From Rhizobium ruizarguesonis (GTDB lineage: Bacteria; Pseudomonadota; Alphaproteobacteria; Rhizobiales; Rhizobiaceae): DNA of 64,000 nucleotides. Positions 29,800 to 37,281 of the stretch are shown here, piece after piece (the stretch's first letter is position 1; each line of letters begins with the position of its first letter). The DNA lies in the NCBI RefSeq assembly GCF_012349115.1, contig NZ_PQIG01000002.1, positions 62,001-126,000 on the forward strand, given 5' to 3'. The notes under the pieces are model-generated. The model searched no databases. It was not told the DNA's origin and saw only the letters and a list, made by a program, of their open reading frames with translations. Position numbers and translations under genes: made by a program.

Positions 29800-30681
29800 G
29801 TGCCGGAAATACGCGAGTACGAGCTTTTTGAGGTCCATGAGCCCGTGTCGCAGACCATTCCCTTCGTCTACAACTCCCCCCATAGCGGCCGTATTTATCC
29901 ACCGGAATTTATTGCCCAGTCCAGGCTGGAGGGCATCGCCATCCGCCGTTCCGAGGATCACTATGTGGACGAGCTCTTCGGCTCGGCCGTCGCACTCGGC
30001 GCGCCGCTCCTGGCGGCCAACTTCCCGCGCGCCTATCTCGACGTCAATCGCGAGCCCTACGAGCTCGATCCGCGGATGTTCGACGGGCTGCTGCCGCCCT
30101 ATGCCAATGTCAATTCGCTCAGGGTCGCCGGCGGGCTCGGCACCATTCCGCGCATCGTCGCCGAGAACATGGAGATCTATGCGCGGCGCCTGCCGGTGCA
30201 GGAGGGGCTCGACCGTGTCGAAGCGGTCTACAAGCCCTATCATGCGGCGCTTCGCCGGCTGATTGCGCGAACGCATGTGCAGTTCGGCTTCGGCGTGCTG
30301 ATCGACTGCCACTCGATGCCCGGCAATGTGCGCGTCGCCGGCAGCACTTCGCGACCTGATTTCATCATTGGTGATCGCTACGGCACCAGCGCTTCGGCCG
30401 AACTTTCGCGCGCGGCCATCGCCATCCTCGAGGAAATGGGTTTTGCTGCGATCCGCAACAAGCCCTATGCTGGCGGCTTCATCACCGAACATTACGGCCG
30501 GCCTTCGCGCGGCCTGCACGCGCTGCAGATCGAGGTGAACCGGGCGATCTATGTCGATGAGCTGACGCTGGAGAAACGCGAAGATTTCGCCGGGGTGGCT
30601 GATGCCGTCACGGACTTCATGCAGCAGATGGCGGAATACGTCGAGAAATTTGCCGGAGATCGGGCGCTGGCCGCCGAATAG
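29800..30681 (+). CDS. N-formylglutamate amidohydrolase family protein
   Basis: 293 residues from GTG 29800, with GAGGG upstream; the nearest ATG (29781) is out of frame. FGH-type zinc hydrolase: VYNSPHSGRIYP near residue 25, SEDHYVDELF, VLIDCHSMPG (metal His) and LQIEVNRAIYVDE near the C-terminus. The family hydrolyses N-formyl-L-glutamate in histidine breakdown, but no hut gene is nearby, so substrate and role are open. Confidence 0.9.
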   Translation: MPEIREYELFEVHEPVSQTIPFVYNSPHSGRIYPPEFIAQSRLEGIAIRRSEDHYVDELFGSAVALGAPLLAANFPRAYLDVNREPYELDPRMFDGLLPPYANVNSLRVAGGLGTIPRIVAENMEIYARRLPVQEGLDRVEAVYKPYHAALRRLIARTHVQFGFGVLIDCHSMPGNVRVAGSTSRPDFIIGDRYGTSASAELSRAAIAILEEMGFAAIRNKPYAGGFITEHYGRPSRGLHALQIEVNRAIYVDELTLEKREDFAGVADAVTDFMQQMAEYVEKFAGDRALAAE

Positions 30682-30727
30682 ATCTCTTTTCGATGTCGCT
30701 GACGTCTGACCTTCGTCTTCCCAGCCA

Positions 30728-30806
30728 AAAAAAACCGCGCTTGTGAGCGCGGCTAAGTCTAGGGAGGAAACACCCAAGGAGGGTATTTACAGTCAGAAGA
30801 CTGTAT
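30728..30806 (-). ncRNA. mmgR: mmgR / suhB RNA (alpha-r8 family) trans-acting small RNA
   Basis: Read on the minus strand: hairpin ACAGTC-TTCT-GACTGT, hairpin ACCC-TCCTT-GGGT, the unpaired anti-Shine-Dalgarno stretch TTTCCTCCCT, then a GC-rich terminator CCGCGC-TCACAA-GCGCGG followed by eight T. This is the three-stem plan of the Rhizobiales sRNA first noted upstream of suhB-like genes and studied as MmgR in Sinorhizobium meliloti, where it limits polyhydroxybutyrate storage. It lies antisense and upstream of a suhB/hisN-type gene, the expected synteny. The 5' end is approximate. Confidence 0.88.
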
Positions 30807-30814
30807 GAAGACGC

Positions 30815-30840
30815 TACTATTGCATTGCACAAATGTCAAG
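30815..30840 (-). promoter_or_regulatory. Likely promoter of mmgR
   Basis: CTTGAC, the alphaproteobacterial -35 consensus, at 30840-30835 on the minus strand, with ATAGTA at 30820-30815 as a possible -10. The spacing of 14 is short for that hexamer, so the -10 is uncertain; the -35 is convincing. Confidence 0.55.
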
Positions 30841-30956
30841 CAATATATTGCGCTGCGATATCTTTGGGCAGTTAGAGCCAAATTGCCTGCTGCGTTTGCA
30901 TTCCCGTTGTTTTTCGCTATGAAAAGCGCCATTCCCGCCAGCCAAACGGATCCATC

Positions 30957-31730
30957 ATGTTTCCTGACCGTTCGTTCTTCAACCGCCTGGCGGAGGCCGC
31001 CCGAGCCGAGACGCTTCCGCGCTTCCGCTCCGGCCTCGATGTCACGAACAAGCTTTCCTCCGGTTTTGATCCGGTAACGGAGGGCGACCGGGCGGCCGAA
31101 CTCGCCATCCGGGCGCTGATCGAGGAGAGTTTCCCCGGCCACGGCATTCTCGGCGAGGAACATGGCGATGTCGGGCTCGATCGCGAATATGTCTGGGTGA
31201 TCGATCCGATCGACGGCACGCGCGCCTTTATATCCGGTGTGCCGGTGTGGGGAACGCTGATCGGCCTGCAAAAAGACGGCCGGGCGATCATGGGCATGAT
31301 CGAACAGCCCTTTACCGGCGAGCGTTATTTCGCCGACCAGAACGGCTCGATCTATACCGGGCCGGAGGGCGAGCGGCGTCTGGCGACGCGCCAGTGCGAT
31401 GCGCTTTCGAACGCCATCCTGTTCACCACCTCGCCGCATCTCTTTGCCGGCGGGGAGATGGAGAAATACCGCGAGATCGAGAGCCAGGTGCGGCTCTTCC
31501 GCTATGGCTGCGACTGCTATGCCTATGCGCTGCTTGCCGCCGGCCATGTCGATCTCGTCGTCGAAAACAGCCTGAAGCCCTATGACGTCGGCGGCATCAT
31601 TCCCGTCATCGAGGGGGCTGGTGGCATCATCACCACCTGGGACGGCGGACGGCCGGAAAACGGCGGCTCGATCATCGCTGCCGGCAGCCGGGCAGTCTAC
31701 GAACAGGCAATCGCCATCCTGCAGCGCTGA
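30957..31730 (+). CDS. hisN: Histidinol-phosphatase / inositol-monophosphatase family
   Basis: 257 residues. Mg2+-dependent FIG/IMPase fold with all metal motifs: GDRAAE, GILGEEHGD, WVIDPIDGTRAF and, near the end, LKPYDVGGIIPVIEGAGG. Rhizobial proteins of this clade are assigned as the HisN histidinol-phosphatase completing histidine synthesis; inositol phosphatase activity cannot be excluded. The mmgR sRNA is transcribed away from it. Confidence 0.85.
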   Translation: MFPDRSFFNRLAEAARAETLPRFRSGLDVTNKLSSGFDPVTEGDRAAELAIRALIEESFPGHGILGEEHGDVGLDREYVWVIDPIDGTRAFISGVPVWGTLIGLQKDGRAIMGMIEQPFTGERYFADQNGSIYTGPEGERRLATRQCDALSNAILFTTSPHLFAGGEMEKYREIESQVRLFRYGCDCYAYALLAAGHVDLVVENSLKPYDVGGIIPVIEGAGGIITTWDGGRPENGGSIIAAGSRAVYEQAIAILQR

Positions 31731-31772
31731 TCCCTCGGTCAGCAACGCTGATCCCTCGGTCAACAGCGCTGA
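31723..31772 (+). repeat. Short tandem repeat over the hisN stop codon
   Basis: About 2.5 copies of a 20-base unit, AGCGCTGATCCCTCGGTCA-like. The first copy contains the hisN TGA, the second repeats it with one change, the third is partial. The second CCCTCGGT can pair with ACCGAGGG at 31782-31790 near the end of the convergent hydrolase gene, giving a hairpin without a T-tract. Confidence 0.75.
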
Positions 31773-31776
31773 CCGG

Positions 31777-32751
31777 TCACGTACCGAGGGCGGCGACGTC
31801 CTGGTTTTCTTCGGCATCGCTGCCGGGAATGAAGGCGTGGAAAGCCGCAAGGGCGGCGGCGCGATAGATATCGCGCTCCTGGAAGATCTCGTGACGGGCG
31901 CCGTTGATCGGCACCAACTGGCCGGCGCGGAAATAACGCGAAAGCCGCTCCTGCGCCGTATAGGGCACGACACCGTCACGCGTCGGGGCGATGACGATGG
32001 TCGGAATGGTGATCGAGAAGAGATGATAGGGTGAGGTGACCCGGTCCATCGTGCGGAAAGCCTCGATCAGCCAGCGGGCCGTCGGCGGCCCGAGCGTCAA
32101 TTCCGGATAGGCCTTCATCATCGCGACATTGCGCTCGAAACGGTGTTCGTCCGAGGTCAGCGGGTTGTCGCTGAAGTTCGGCTCCTTCAGTTTCGAGGTC
32201 AGCGGCAGGAAGCCGAGGCCGACGGCAGTCAGCGTGCCGGCGAGAGCGCGGATGACGCGAGGGGAGGCCGACTGGCCGGTCAGGCCGATGAAGGGCGCCG
32301 ACAGCACCATGCGATCGATACGAGTGGTGAGATAGGGGGCGGCCGAGAGTGCGATCAGGCCGCCTGTGGAATGCGCGAGCAGATAGAAGGGCAGGCGGGT
32401 ATCGGGCAGCACCACCTTTTCCAGGAAGGTATCGAGATCACGCTCGTAATCGGCAAAGCGGCGGATGTGGCCGTGGTTGCGGCGCTTCATGAGCCGTGAT
32501 GACCGGCCCTGGCCGCGCAGGTCGAAGGTCGCGACCCAGAGACCCTTGGCCGTCAGGTCGCGGATCGTCTCGAAATATTTCTCGATATATTCGTTTCGGC
32601 CGTGCAGGATGACGACGGTACCTTTGGCAATCTGGCCACTCGAGCGGAAGACGGCGTAACGCAGCTGCTGGCCGTCATGGGTTTCGAAGAACCCCTCCGT
32701 GCGGTTTTCCGGGGCGGGATTATCGGGCGTCGAATAGAGAACCTGATCCAT
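31777..32751 (-). CDS. Alpha/beta hydrolase, lysophospholipase-like
   Basis: 324 residues from ATG 32751; earlier in-frame ATGs (32787, 32847) have no better ribosome site. Serine hydrolase with an oxyanion HG motif (VVILHGRNEYIEKY), nucleophile Ser in LLAHSTGGL, Asp in IAPTRDGVVPY and His in NGARHEIFQE: a complete triad. Resembles PldB/monoglyceride-lipase proteins acting on membrane lipids. No signal peptide. Confidence 0.85.
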   Translation of the reverse strand: MDQVLYSTPDNPAPENRTEGFFETHDGQQLRYAVFRSSGQIAKGTVVILHGRNEYIEKYFETIRDLTAKGLWVATFDLRGQGRSSRLMKRRNHGHIRRFADYERDLDTFLEKVVLPDTRLPFYLLAHSTGGLIALSAAPYLTTRIDRMVLSAPFIGLTGQSASPRVIRALAGTLTAVGLGFLPLTSKLKEPNFSDNPLTSDEHRFERNVAMMKAYPELTLGPPTARWLIEAFRTMDRVTSPYHLFSITIPTIVIAPTRDGVVPYTAQERLSRYFRAGQLVPINGARHEIFQERDIYRAAALAAFHAFIPGSDAEENQDVAALGT

Positions 32752-33020
32752 GACTTTGCCAATACGCCGCTGCTGACTGCTTCGCATCAGGGATAGCGCA
32801 TGGCATCCGGCTTGGAAAGCGGTGGGGAAAAGGGCCGGCAGGAGCATGAGGGTGCTCGCGGCCGGCCGAAGTTGAGACTGAAGAAGAAGGGACGATGCAC
32901 TTCAGCCATCGGGACCAGATTCACCCGACGCCTAAATTCTTAAGCGAATGCGCCTGAACGTGCTCCGAACCGGTCGTTCATGCGGGGTTCACGGGCCGAT
33001 CAAGGCGATTGCAAAAAGGT
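32752..33020. other. Divergent intergenic region, hydrolase / hsp20
   Basis: 269 bases before the hsp20 promoter. It must hold the minus-strand hydrolase promoter. No supported small gene or long repeat seen. Confidence 0.5.
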
Positions 33021-33049
33021 CTTGAACTCCTCGAATCCCATCACCATTT
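33021..33049 (+). promoter_or_regulatory. Candidate heat-shock (RpoH) promoter of hsp20
   Basis: CTTGAA at 33021-33026, 15 bases, then CACCATTT at 33042-33049, resembling the sigma-32 pattern CTTGAA-N13/15-CCCATnT. Start of transcription would be near 33056, leaving a 100-base leader. Confidence 0.5.
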
Positions 33050-33055
33050 CCTTTC

Positions 33056-33155
33056 TGCGGGTGCCGAACAGGGCCTGCGCAACCGTCCCAAGGCCGCCAA
33101 AGATGGGGTCTCAGGGGCATTTCATCGCAACACGTCGCTTCCACAGGAGGACATC
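33056..33155 (+). promoter_or_regulatory. ROSE-like RNA thermometer in the hsp20 leader
   Basis: The last hairpin, 33134-33152, pairs GTC(G)CTTC with GGAGGAC around the loop CACA, burying the whole AGGAGG ribosome site. It has seven pairs, one of them a G-U, and a single bulged G (33137) opposite the site. A bulged G at that place is the hallmark of ROSE elements controlling rhizobial small heat shock genes; the helix should open on warming. Upstream GC-rich stems (e.g. GGCC near 33073 with GGCC near 33092) would complete the element. Confidence 0.75.
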
Positions 33156-33626
33156 ATGCGTCACGTAGACTTCTCTCCCCTTTATCGTTCGACCGTCGGT
33201 TTCGACCGGCTTTTCACCATGCTCGACAGCCTTGCCCAACCGGAGCAGGCGCAGACCTATCCGCCCTATAATATCGAGCGTACCGGTGAAAACACCTATC
33301 GCATCACCATGGCCGTTGCCGGTTTCGACGAAACTGAACTTTCGATCGAAGCCCATGCCCATGTGCTGTCGGTGAAGGGTGAAAAGAGCGAGGAACCTGC
33401 CGAAAGCGGCGAATTCCTCTACCGAGGCATTGCCAAGCGCGCCTTCGAGCGCCGCTTCCAGCTTGCCGATCATGTCGAGGTGACCGCCGCTTCGCTGAAG
33501 AACGGCCTGCTGCACATCGACCTTCTGCGCAATATTCCCGAGGCCATGAAGCCGCGCAAGATTACGATTGCCGCAGAACCGGTCGAGGCTCCGAAGGCCA
33601 TCGAAGCGCAGATCATCAACGGCTAA
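33156..33626 (+). CDS. Small heat shock protein Hsp20/IbpA family
   Basis: 156 residues from ATG 33156, directly after AGGAGGACATC. The N-terminus MRHVDFSPLYRSTVGFDRLF is the IbpA-like arm. The alpha-crystallin domain (~35-130) includes YNIERTGENTYRITMAVAGF, the IAKRAFERRFQLAD segment and LKNGLLHIDLLR (the GxL motif). The C-terminus lacks a clear IxI but has ITIAAEP. Holdase for unfolding proteins at high temperature; probably translation-controlled by the ROSE-like leader. Confidence 0.93.
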   Translation: MRHVDFSPLYRSTVGFDRLFTMLDSLAQPEQAQTYPPYNIERTGENTYRITMAVAGFDETELSIEAHAHVLSVKGEKSEEPAESGEFLYRGIAKRAFERRFQLADHVEVTAASLKNGLLHIDLLRNIPEAMKPRKITIAAEPVEAPKAIEAQIING

Positions 33627-33649
33627 TCACATCCTTATCGGATAAAACG

Positions 33650-33680
33650 AACGGCGCTCCATCGGGGCGCCGTTTTTATT
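33650..33680 (+). terminator. Terminator of hsp20
   Basis: AACGGCGC / GCGCCGTT stem with a 9-base loop, then TTTTATT, 24 bases after the stop. Confidence 0.88.
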
Positions 33681-33686
33681 ATTTGT

Positions 33687-34691
33687 TCAGGCCGGGCTGC
33701 CGGCCTCTTTCATCTCTTTTTCCGTTGCGCGGCGGGCCGCGGCGGCGGCGTATTTCTGGGCAATGACGGCGCAGACCATCAGCTGGATCTGGTGGAACAG
33801 CATCAGCGGAAGCACGATCGCGCCGATCGACTGGTCGGCGAAGATGACGTTCGCCATCGGCACGCCGCTTGCGAGGCTCTTCTTCGAGCCGCAGAAAGTG
33901 ATGGTGATCTCGTCGGCCTTGTTGAAGCCCAGCCAGCGGCTGCCGAACATCGTCAGCACCAGGACAATCGCCAGCAGAACCATGTCGGCGACGATGACGA
34001 CGGCGATATCGGCGATCGAGAAGGTGTGCCACAGGCCCTCGACCACCGCCGTGCTGAAGGCAAGATAGACGACCATCAGGATCGAGCCGCGGTCGACAGG
34101 CATCAGGATCTTCTTCTTGGCGCGGATCCAGTCGCCGATCCAGGGCTGCAGGATCTGGCCGACAATAAAGGGGGCAAGCAGCTGCAGCAGGATCTGCTCC
34201 AACGCGTCGAAGGAGAAGCCGCCATGGCCGCCGACGGAAAACAGCAGGCCGACGAGCAGCGGCGTCAGGAACATGCCGAAGATGTTGGATGCCGAGGCCG
34301 AGCAGATGGCGGCTGGCACGTTGCCGCCCGCCATCGAGGTGAAGGCGATCGACGACTGCACTGTCGACGGCAGCACGCAGAGGAAGAGGATGCCGAGATA
34401 AAGCGGCTGCGGCAGGATGGTGTCGGGGATCAGCCCGAGCGCCATGCCGAGCAGCGGGAAGATGCCGAAGGTCGTCAGCAGGATGACGATATGCAGGCGC
34501 CAGTGCAGCAGGCCGGATATGACCACGTCGCGCGACAGGCGGGCGCCATGCAGGAAAAAAAGCAGCGCGATGGCGAGATCGGTGGCGATGCCGAAATAAT
34601 CCGCAAATGTGCCGCTTGCCGGCAGCAACGAGGCAAGGATGACGGTGCAGACGAGCAGGATGGTGAATGTATCGGGCAGAAAGCGGCGCAT
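33687..34691 (-). CDS. YfeH-type bile acid:sodium symporter family transporter
   Basis: 334 residues from ATG 34691, where E. coli YfeH homology begins (RFLPDTFTILLV); in-frame ATGs at 34721 and 34736 are possible. About ten helices. Signatures: AIALLFFLHGARLSRDVV, LCVLPSTVQSSIAFTSMAGG with GNVPAAICSASASN, and FNKADEITITFCGSKKSLA. The SBF-like fold suggests sodium-coupled organic anion transport; the substrate is unknown. Divergent from a LysR gene that probably controls it. Confidence 0.88.
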   Translation of the reverse strand: MRRFLPDTFTILLVCTVILASLLPASGTFADYFGIATDLAIALLFFLHGARLSRDVVISGLLHWRLHIVILLTTFGIFPLLGMALGLIPDTILPQPLYLGILFLCVLPSTVQSSIAFTSMAGGNVPAAICSASASNIFGMFLTPLLVGLLFSVGGHGGFSFDALEQILLQLLAPFIVGQILQPWIGDWIRAKKKILMPVDRGSILMVVYLAFSTAVVEGLWHTFSIADIAVVIVADMVLLAIVLVLTMFGSRWLGFNKADEITITFCGSKKSLASGVPMANVIFADQSIGAIVLPLMLFHQIQLMVCAVIAQKYAAAAARRATEKEMKEAGSPA

Positions 34692-34781
34692 GGCGGTCTC
34701 GCGGCTTGATAAAACAGTCATTGTTCTGTCGTGCATTATGATCCAGGATGCAAGGAATAACAGTTATCGAGTATCTGGATC

Positions 34782-35636
34782 ATGCTGGACCTTTCGCAAT
34801 TGCGCAGTTTCGTCGCCGTCGAACAGATGGGCAGTTTTACGCTCGCCGCAGAAAGGCTGGGCCTCGGGCAGTCGACGGTCAGCCAGCACATCCAGCGGCT
34901 GGAGACGGCACTCGGGCGCAGGCTGCTGGCGCGCGATACGCATAAGGTGATGCTGACCGGCGATGGCGAGGCGCTGCTGTCGCATGCGCGCGCCATGCTT
35001 TCGATCGAGGGACAGGTGCAGTCGCTGTTTAAGAACAACAGCCTGCGCGGCAGTCTGCGGCTCGGCGTGTCGGAGGATTTCGTCACCAGCCAGCTGCCGG
35101 CGGTGCTGGAGGATTTCGTGCGTTCGCACCCTTCGGTCGACCTGGAGCTGACGGTTGCGCTGTCGGGTGTCCTTTACGAGATGCAGGACAATGGCGAGAT
35201 CGATCTGGTGCTCGCCAAGCGTCGGCTCGGCGATGCGCGCGGAAAACTCGTCTATCGCGAGCCGCTCGTCTGGCTGGCGCGTGATCCCGAGCGTGTGCTT
35301 GCCTCCGGCCCTTTGCCGCTGATCGCCTTTCCGCCGCCGAGCGTCACACGGGTGATCGCGCTCGAAGCACTCGGACGAAACGGGGTGCCGTGGCGGATCG
35401 TCTGCACCTGCGGCAGCCTGAGCGGGCTGACGGCGGCGGCGCGGGCCGGGATGGGCGTGCTGGTGCAGCCGCGCAGCATGGCGCCGTCCGGCCTGAAGGA
35501 GATCGCTGCGGGAAAACTTCCGGTGCTGGAGGACGTGGAATTCGTGCTGGTGCCGCGTAAGGGCGCTGACCAGGCTCTGGTTTCAGCACTGTCGGAGGAT
35601 ATTCTGCAAAAGGTGAGGGGACTGAGGTCGGCGTGA
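34782..35636 (+). CDS. LysR-family transcriptional regulator
   Basis: 284 residues. Winged helix-turn-helix at residues ~3-62 (LRSFVAVEQMGSFTLAAERL, then GQSTVSQHIQRLE), helical linker, and a co-inducer domain from ~90 (GSLRLGVSEDF, GVLVQPRSM). Starts 91 bases from the divergent transporter gene, the classic LysR arrangement. Confidence 0.92.
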   Translation: MLDLSQLRSFVAVEQMGSFTLAAERLGLGQSTVSQHIQRLETALGRRLLARDTHKVMLTGDGEALLSHARAMLSIEGQVQSLFKNNSLRGSLRLGVSEDFVTSQLPAVLEDFVRSHPSVDLELTVALSGVLYEMQDNGEIDLVLAKRRLGDARGKLVYREPLVWLARDPERVLASGPLPLIAFPPPSVTRVIALEALGRNGVPWRIVCTCGSLSGLTAAARAGMGVLVQPRSMAPSGLKEIAAGKLPVLEDVEFVLVPRKGADQALVSALSEDILQKVRGLRSA

Positions 35637-35652
35637 TTCCTTGCCCGTCACC

Positions 35653-35681
35653 GAAAGGCCTGCCAACCTGGCGGGCCTTTC
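35653..35681. terminator. Convergent terminator hairpin
   Basis: GAAAGGCCTGCC / GGCGGGCCTTTC, 12 pairs with one G-T and a 5-base loop, between the convergent LysR and threonine aldolase genes. The T-tracts are short, so efficiency is uncertain. Confidence 0.7.
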
Positions 35682-35687
35682 GGGGGA

Positions 35688-36740
35688 TCAGGCGGCCAGG
35701 CATTTCAGAAAACCATCCACGTCCGTTTCGGTGGTCGCGAAACTGGTGACGAGGCGGATCAGGGTTTCGCTTTCGGAAACAAGTTCGGGCGTTGCCGCCG
35801 GGACCGGCCATGCGTAAAATTTCGCGCCCTTTTCCTCCGCAGTTTTTGCGGCACTTTTGCTGACGACGGCAAAGACTTCGTTGGATGCGGTCGGCCAGGC
35901 GAGGCGGGCGGAGTTGCTTGTGCCGATGCCGGAGCGCAGCCGGTCGGCCATGCCGTTCGAATGGCGGGCGAGATCGAGCCAGAGGCCGTCTTCGAAATAG
36001 GCATCGAACTGAGCGGCGATGAAACGCGACTTGGAGAAGAGCTGTGCGGCGCGCTTGCGGATGAAGGGCATTTCCCGGGCTTGATCCGGATTGAAGAAGA
36101 CGATCGCTTCGGCACACCAGCAGCCGTTCTTGGTGCCGCCGAAGGACAGCATGTCGACGCCGCGCTTCCAGGTCATTTCGGCCGGGGTGGCGCCGAGTGC
36201 GACCAGGGCGTTGGCGAAGCGGGCGCCGTCCATGTGGAGCGGCAGATTGCGCTTCCTTGATATGGCGGCGATCTCGCCGATCTCCGGCAGGGAATAGACG
36301 GTGCCGATCTCCGTCGCCTGGGTGATGGTCACCGCGCTGGCGCGGCCGTGATGGACGGCGTCCTCGGGAAAGCTTGCGATCTTCGCCGAAAGCTTCGCCG
36401 GATCGATCTTGCCGGCTTCGCCGTCAATGGCAACGAGGCGGGCGGAGCCGGAGAAAAATTCCGGCGCGCCGCATTCATCCTCGATCACATGGGCCTCCGA
36501 ATGGCAGAAGGTGATGCCGCCGGGGCGCTGGACGCTTGCCAGCGACAGCGAGTTGGCGGCCGTGCCGGTAGCGACGAAGAAGATCGAAACCTCGCGCTCG
36601 AAGATCTCGGAAAAACGGGCCTCGACCTTCCTGTCGAGATCGCCGGCGCCATAGGCGGCGGCAAAGCCGGCCGATTCCGTCAGCAGACGTTCGGCAATGG
36701 ATTTGTGGGCGCCGGCCCAGTTATCGGAAGCAAAGAACAT
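35688..36740 (-). CDS. Low-specificity threonine aldolase family PLP enzyme
   Basis: 350 residues from ATG 36740. Fold-type I PLP enzyme of the beta-eliminating lyase group: FFVATGTAANSLSL, LPLHMDGARFANALVALG with the PLP-binding Asp, and Lys in MLSFGGTKNGCW that forms the Schiff base. Splits L-threonine (or allo-threonine) to glycine and acetaldehyde. Stands alone, convergent with the LysR gene. Confidence 0.9.
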   Translation of the reverse strand: MFFASDNWAGAHKSIAERLLTESAGFAAAYGAGDLDRKVEARFSEIFEREVSIFFVATGTAANSLSLASVQRPGGITFCHSEAHVIEDECGAPEFFSGSARLVAIDGEAGKIDPAKLSAKIASFPEDAVHHGRASAVTITQATEIGTVYSLPEIGEIAAISRKRNLPLHMDGARFANALVALGATPAEMTWKRGVDMLSFGGTKNGCWCAEAIVFFNPDQAREMPFIRKRAAQLFSKSRFIAAQFDAYFEDGLWLDLARHSNGMADRLRSGIGTSNSARLAWPTASNEVFAVVSKSAAKTAEEKGAKFYAWPVPAATPELVSESETLIRLVTSFATTETDVDGFLKCLAA

Positions 36741-36994
36741 GTGGGGAAACCGTGAGAAAGGAAGGGGTTGGCAAAGTCCGCAGCGGACATTACGCCAAAG
36801 CTTCACAGGATCAAGGTTGTCGCCCGCGACACATCAGGGAAATTGAACTACGCAATCAATAAACAAAATAATGCGTCTCGGCGTAATTTTATTTCGTCAT
36901 CGCCGCTACCCGGGCAATCTTCCGTCGCAAATTGACGTTTTTTAACGGAGCGCTCTTGCAGAGCCGAATGCTTTCTGGCATAGAACTGATCAAT

Positions 36995-37019
36995 TAGGAC
37001 AGTGTTGCTGTCCTATTTT
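36995..37019 (+). promoter_or_regulatory. Terminator-like hairpin ~270 bases before gltB
   Basis: Perfect 8-bp stem TAGGACAG/CTGTCCTA, loop TGTTG, followed by TTTT. No gene ends just upstream on this strand, so it may be an attenuator or an operator rather than an ordinary terminator. Confidence 0.5.
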
Positions 37020-37205
37020 GGCCTTTATGACCGAAGAGGCGCCGAAAGCCCTGGAACAGACCGGCTTTCACGCTATAGTTCTTCCGAGTGTCAAGCCTCA
37101 AGGGGCGGCGCGCGGAGGCGAATGGCAGGCGCGGAACGCGACGGTTTGCTTTCCTTCAAAAGCAGATGTCTGCGGCCGATCTTCACAATGCAACAGCGCT
37201 GTCAT

Positions 37206-37265
37206 GCGCCGAACCTATCTTCGGGTTGCGGCGCGGGACGAAAAGCCGCCCGCGGCCCCGCGGGC
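37206..37265 (+). promoter_or_regulatory. Two stable hairpins ahead of the gltB ribosome site
   Basis: Hairpin 1 (37206-37234): GCGCCG-AACC paired with GGTTGCGGCGC around TATCTTC, one bulge. Hairpin 2 (37248-37265): GCCCGCG / CGCGGGC around GCCC, ending six bases before AGGAGG. Either could influence translation or leader stability. Confidence 0.5.
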
Positions 37266-37281
37266 TTCGACAGGAGGAAAG

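Larger units (their letters stand above)
36741..37281 (+). other. Long leader/promoter region of gltBD
   Basis: 541 bases between the divergent aldolase gene and gltB. AT-rich at 36850-36900 (probable promoter zone), then a terminator-like hairpin at 36995 and two GC-rich hairpins just before the ribosome site, listed separately. The gltB reading frame stays open back to 37018, but it lacks a ribosome site and homology there. Confidence 0.6.
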
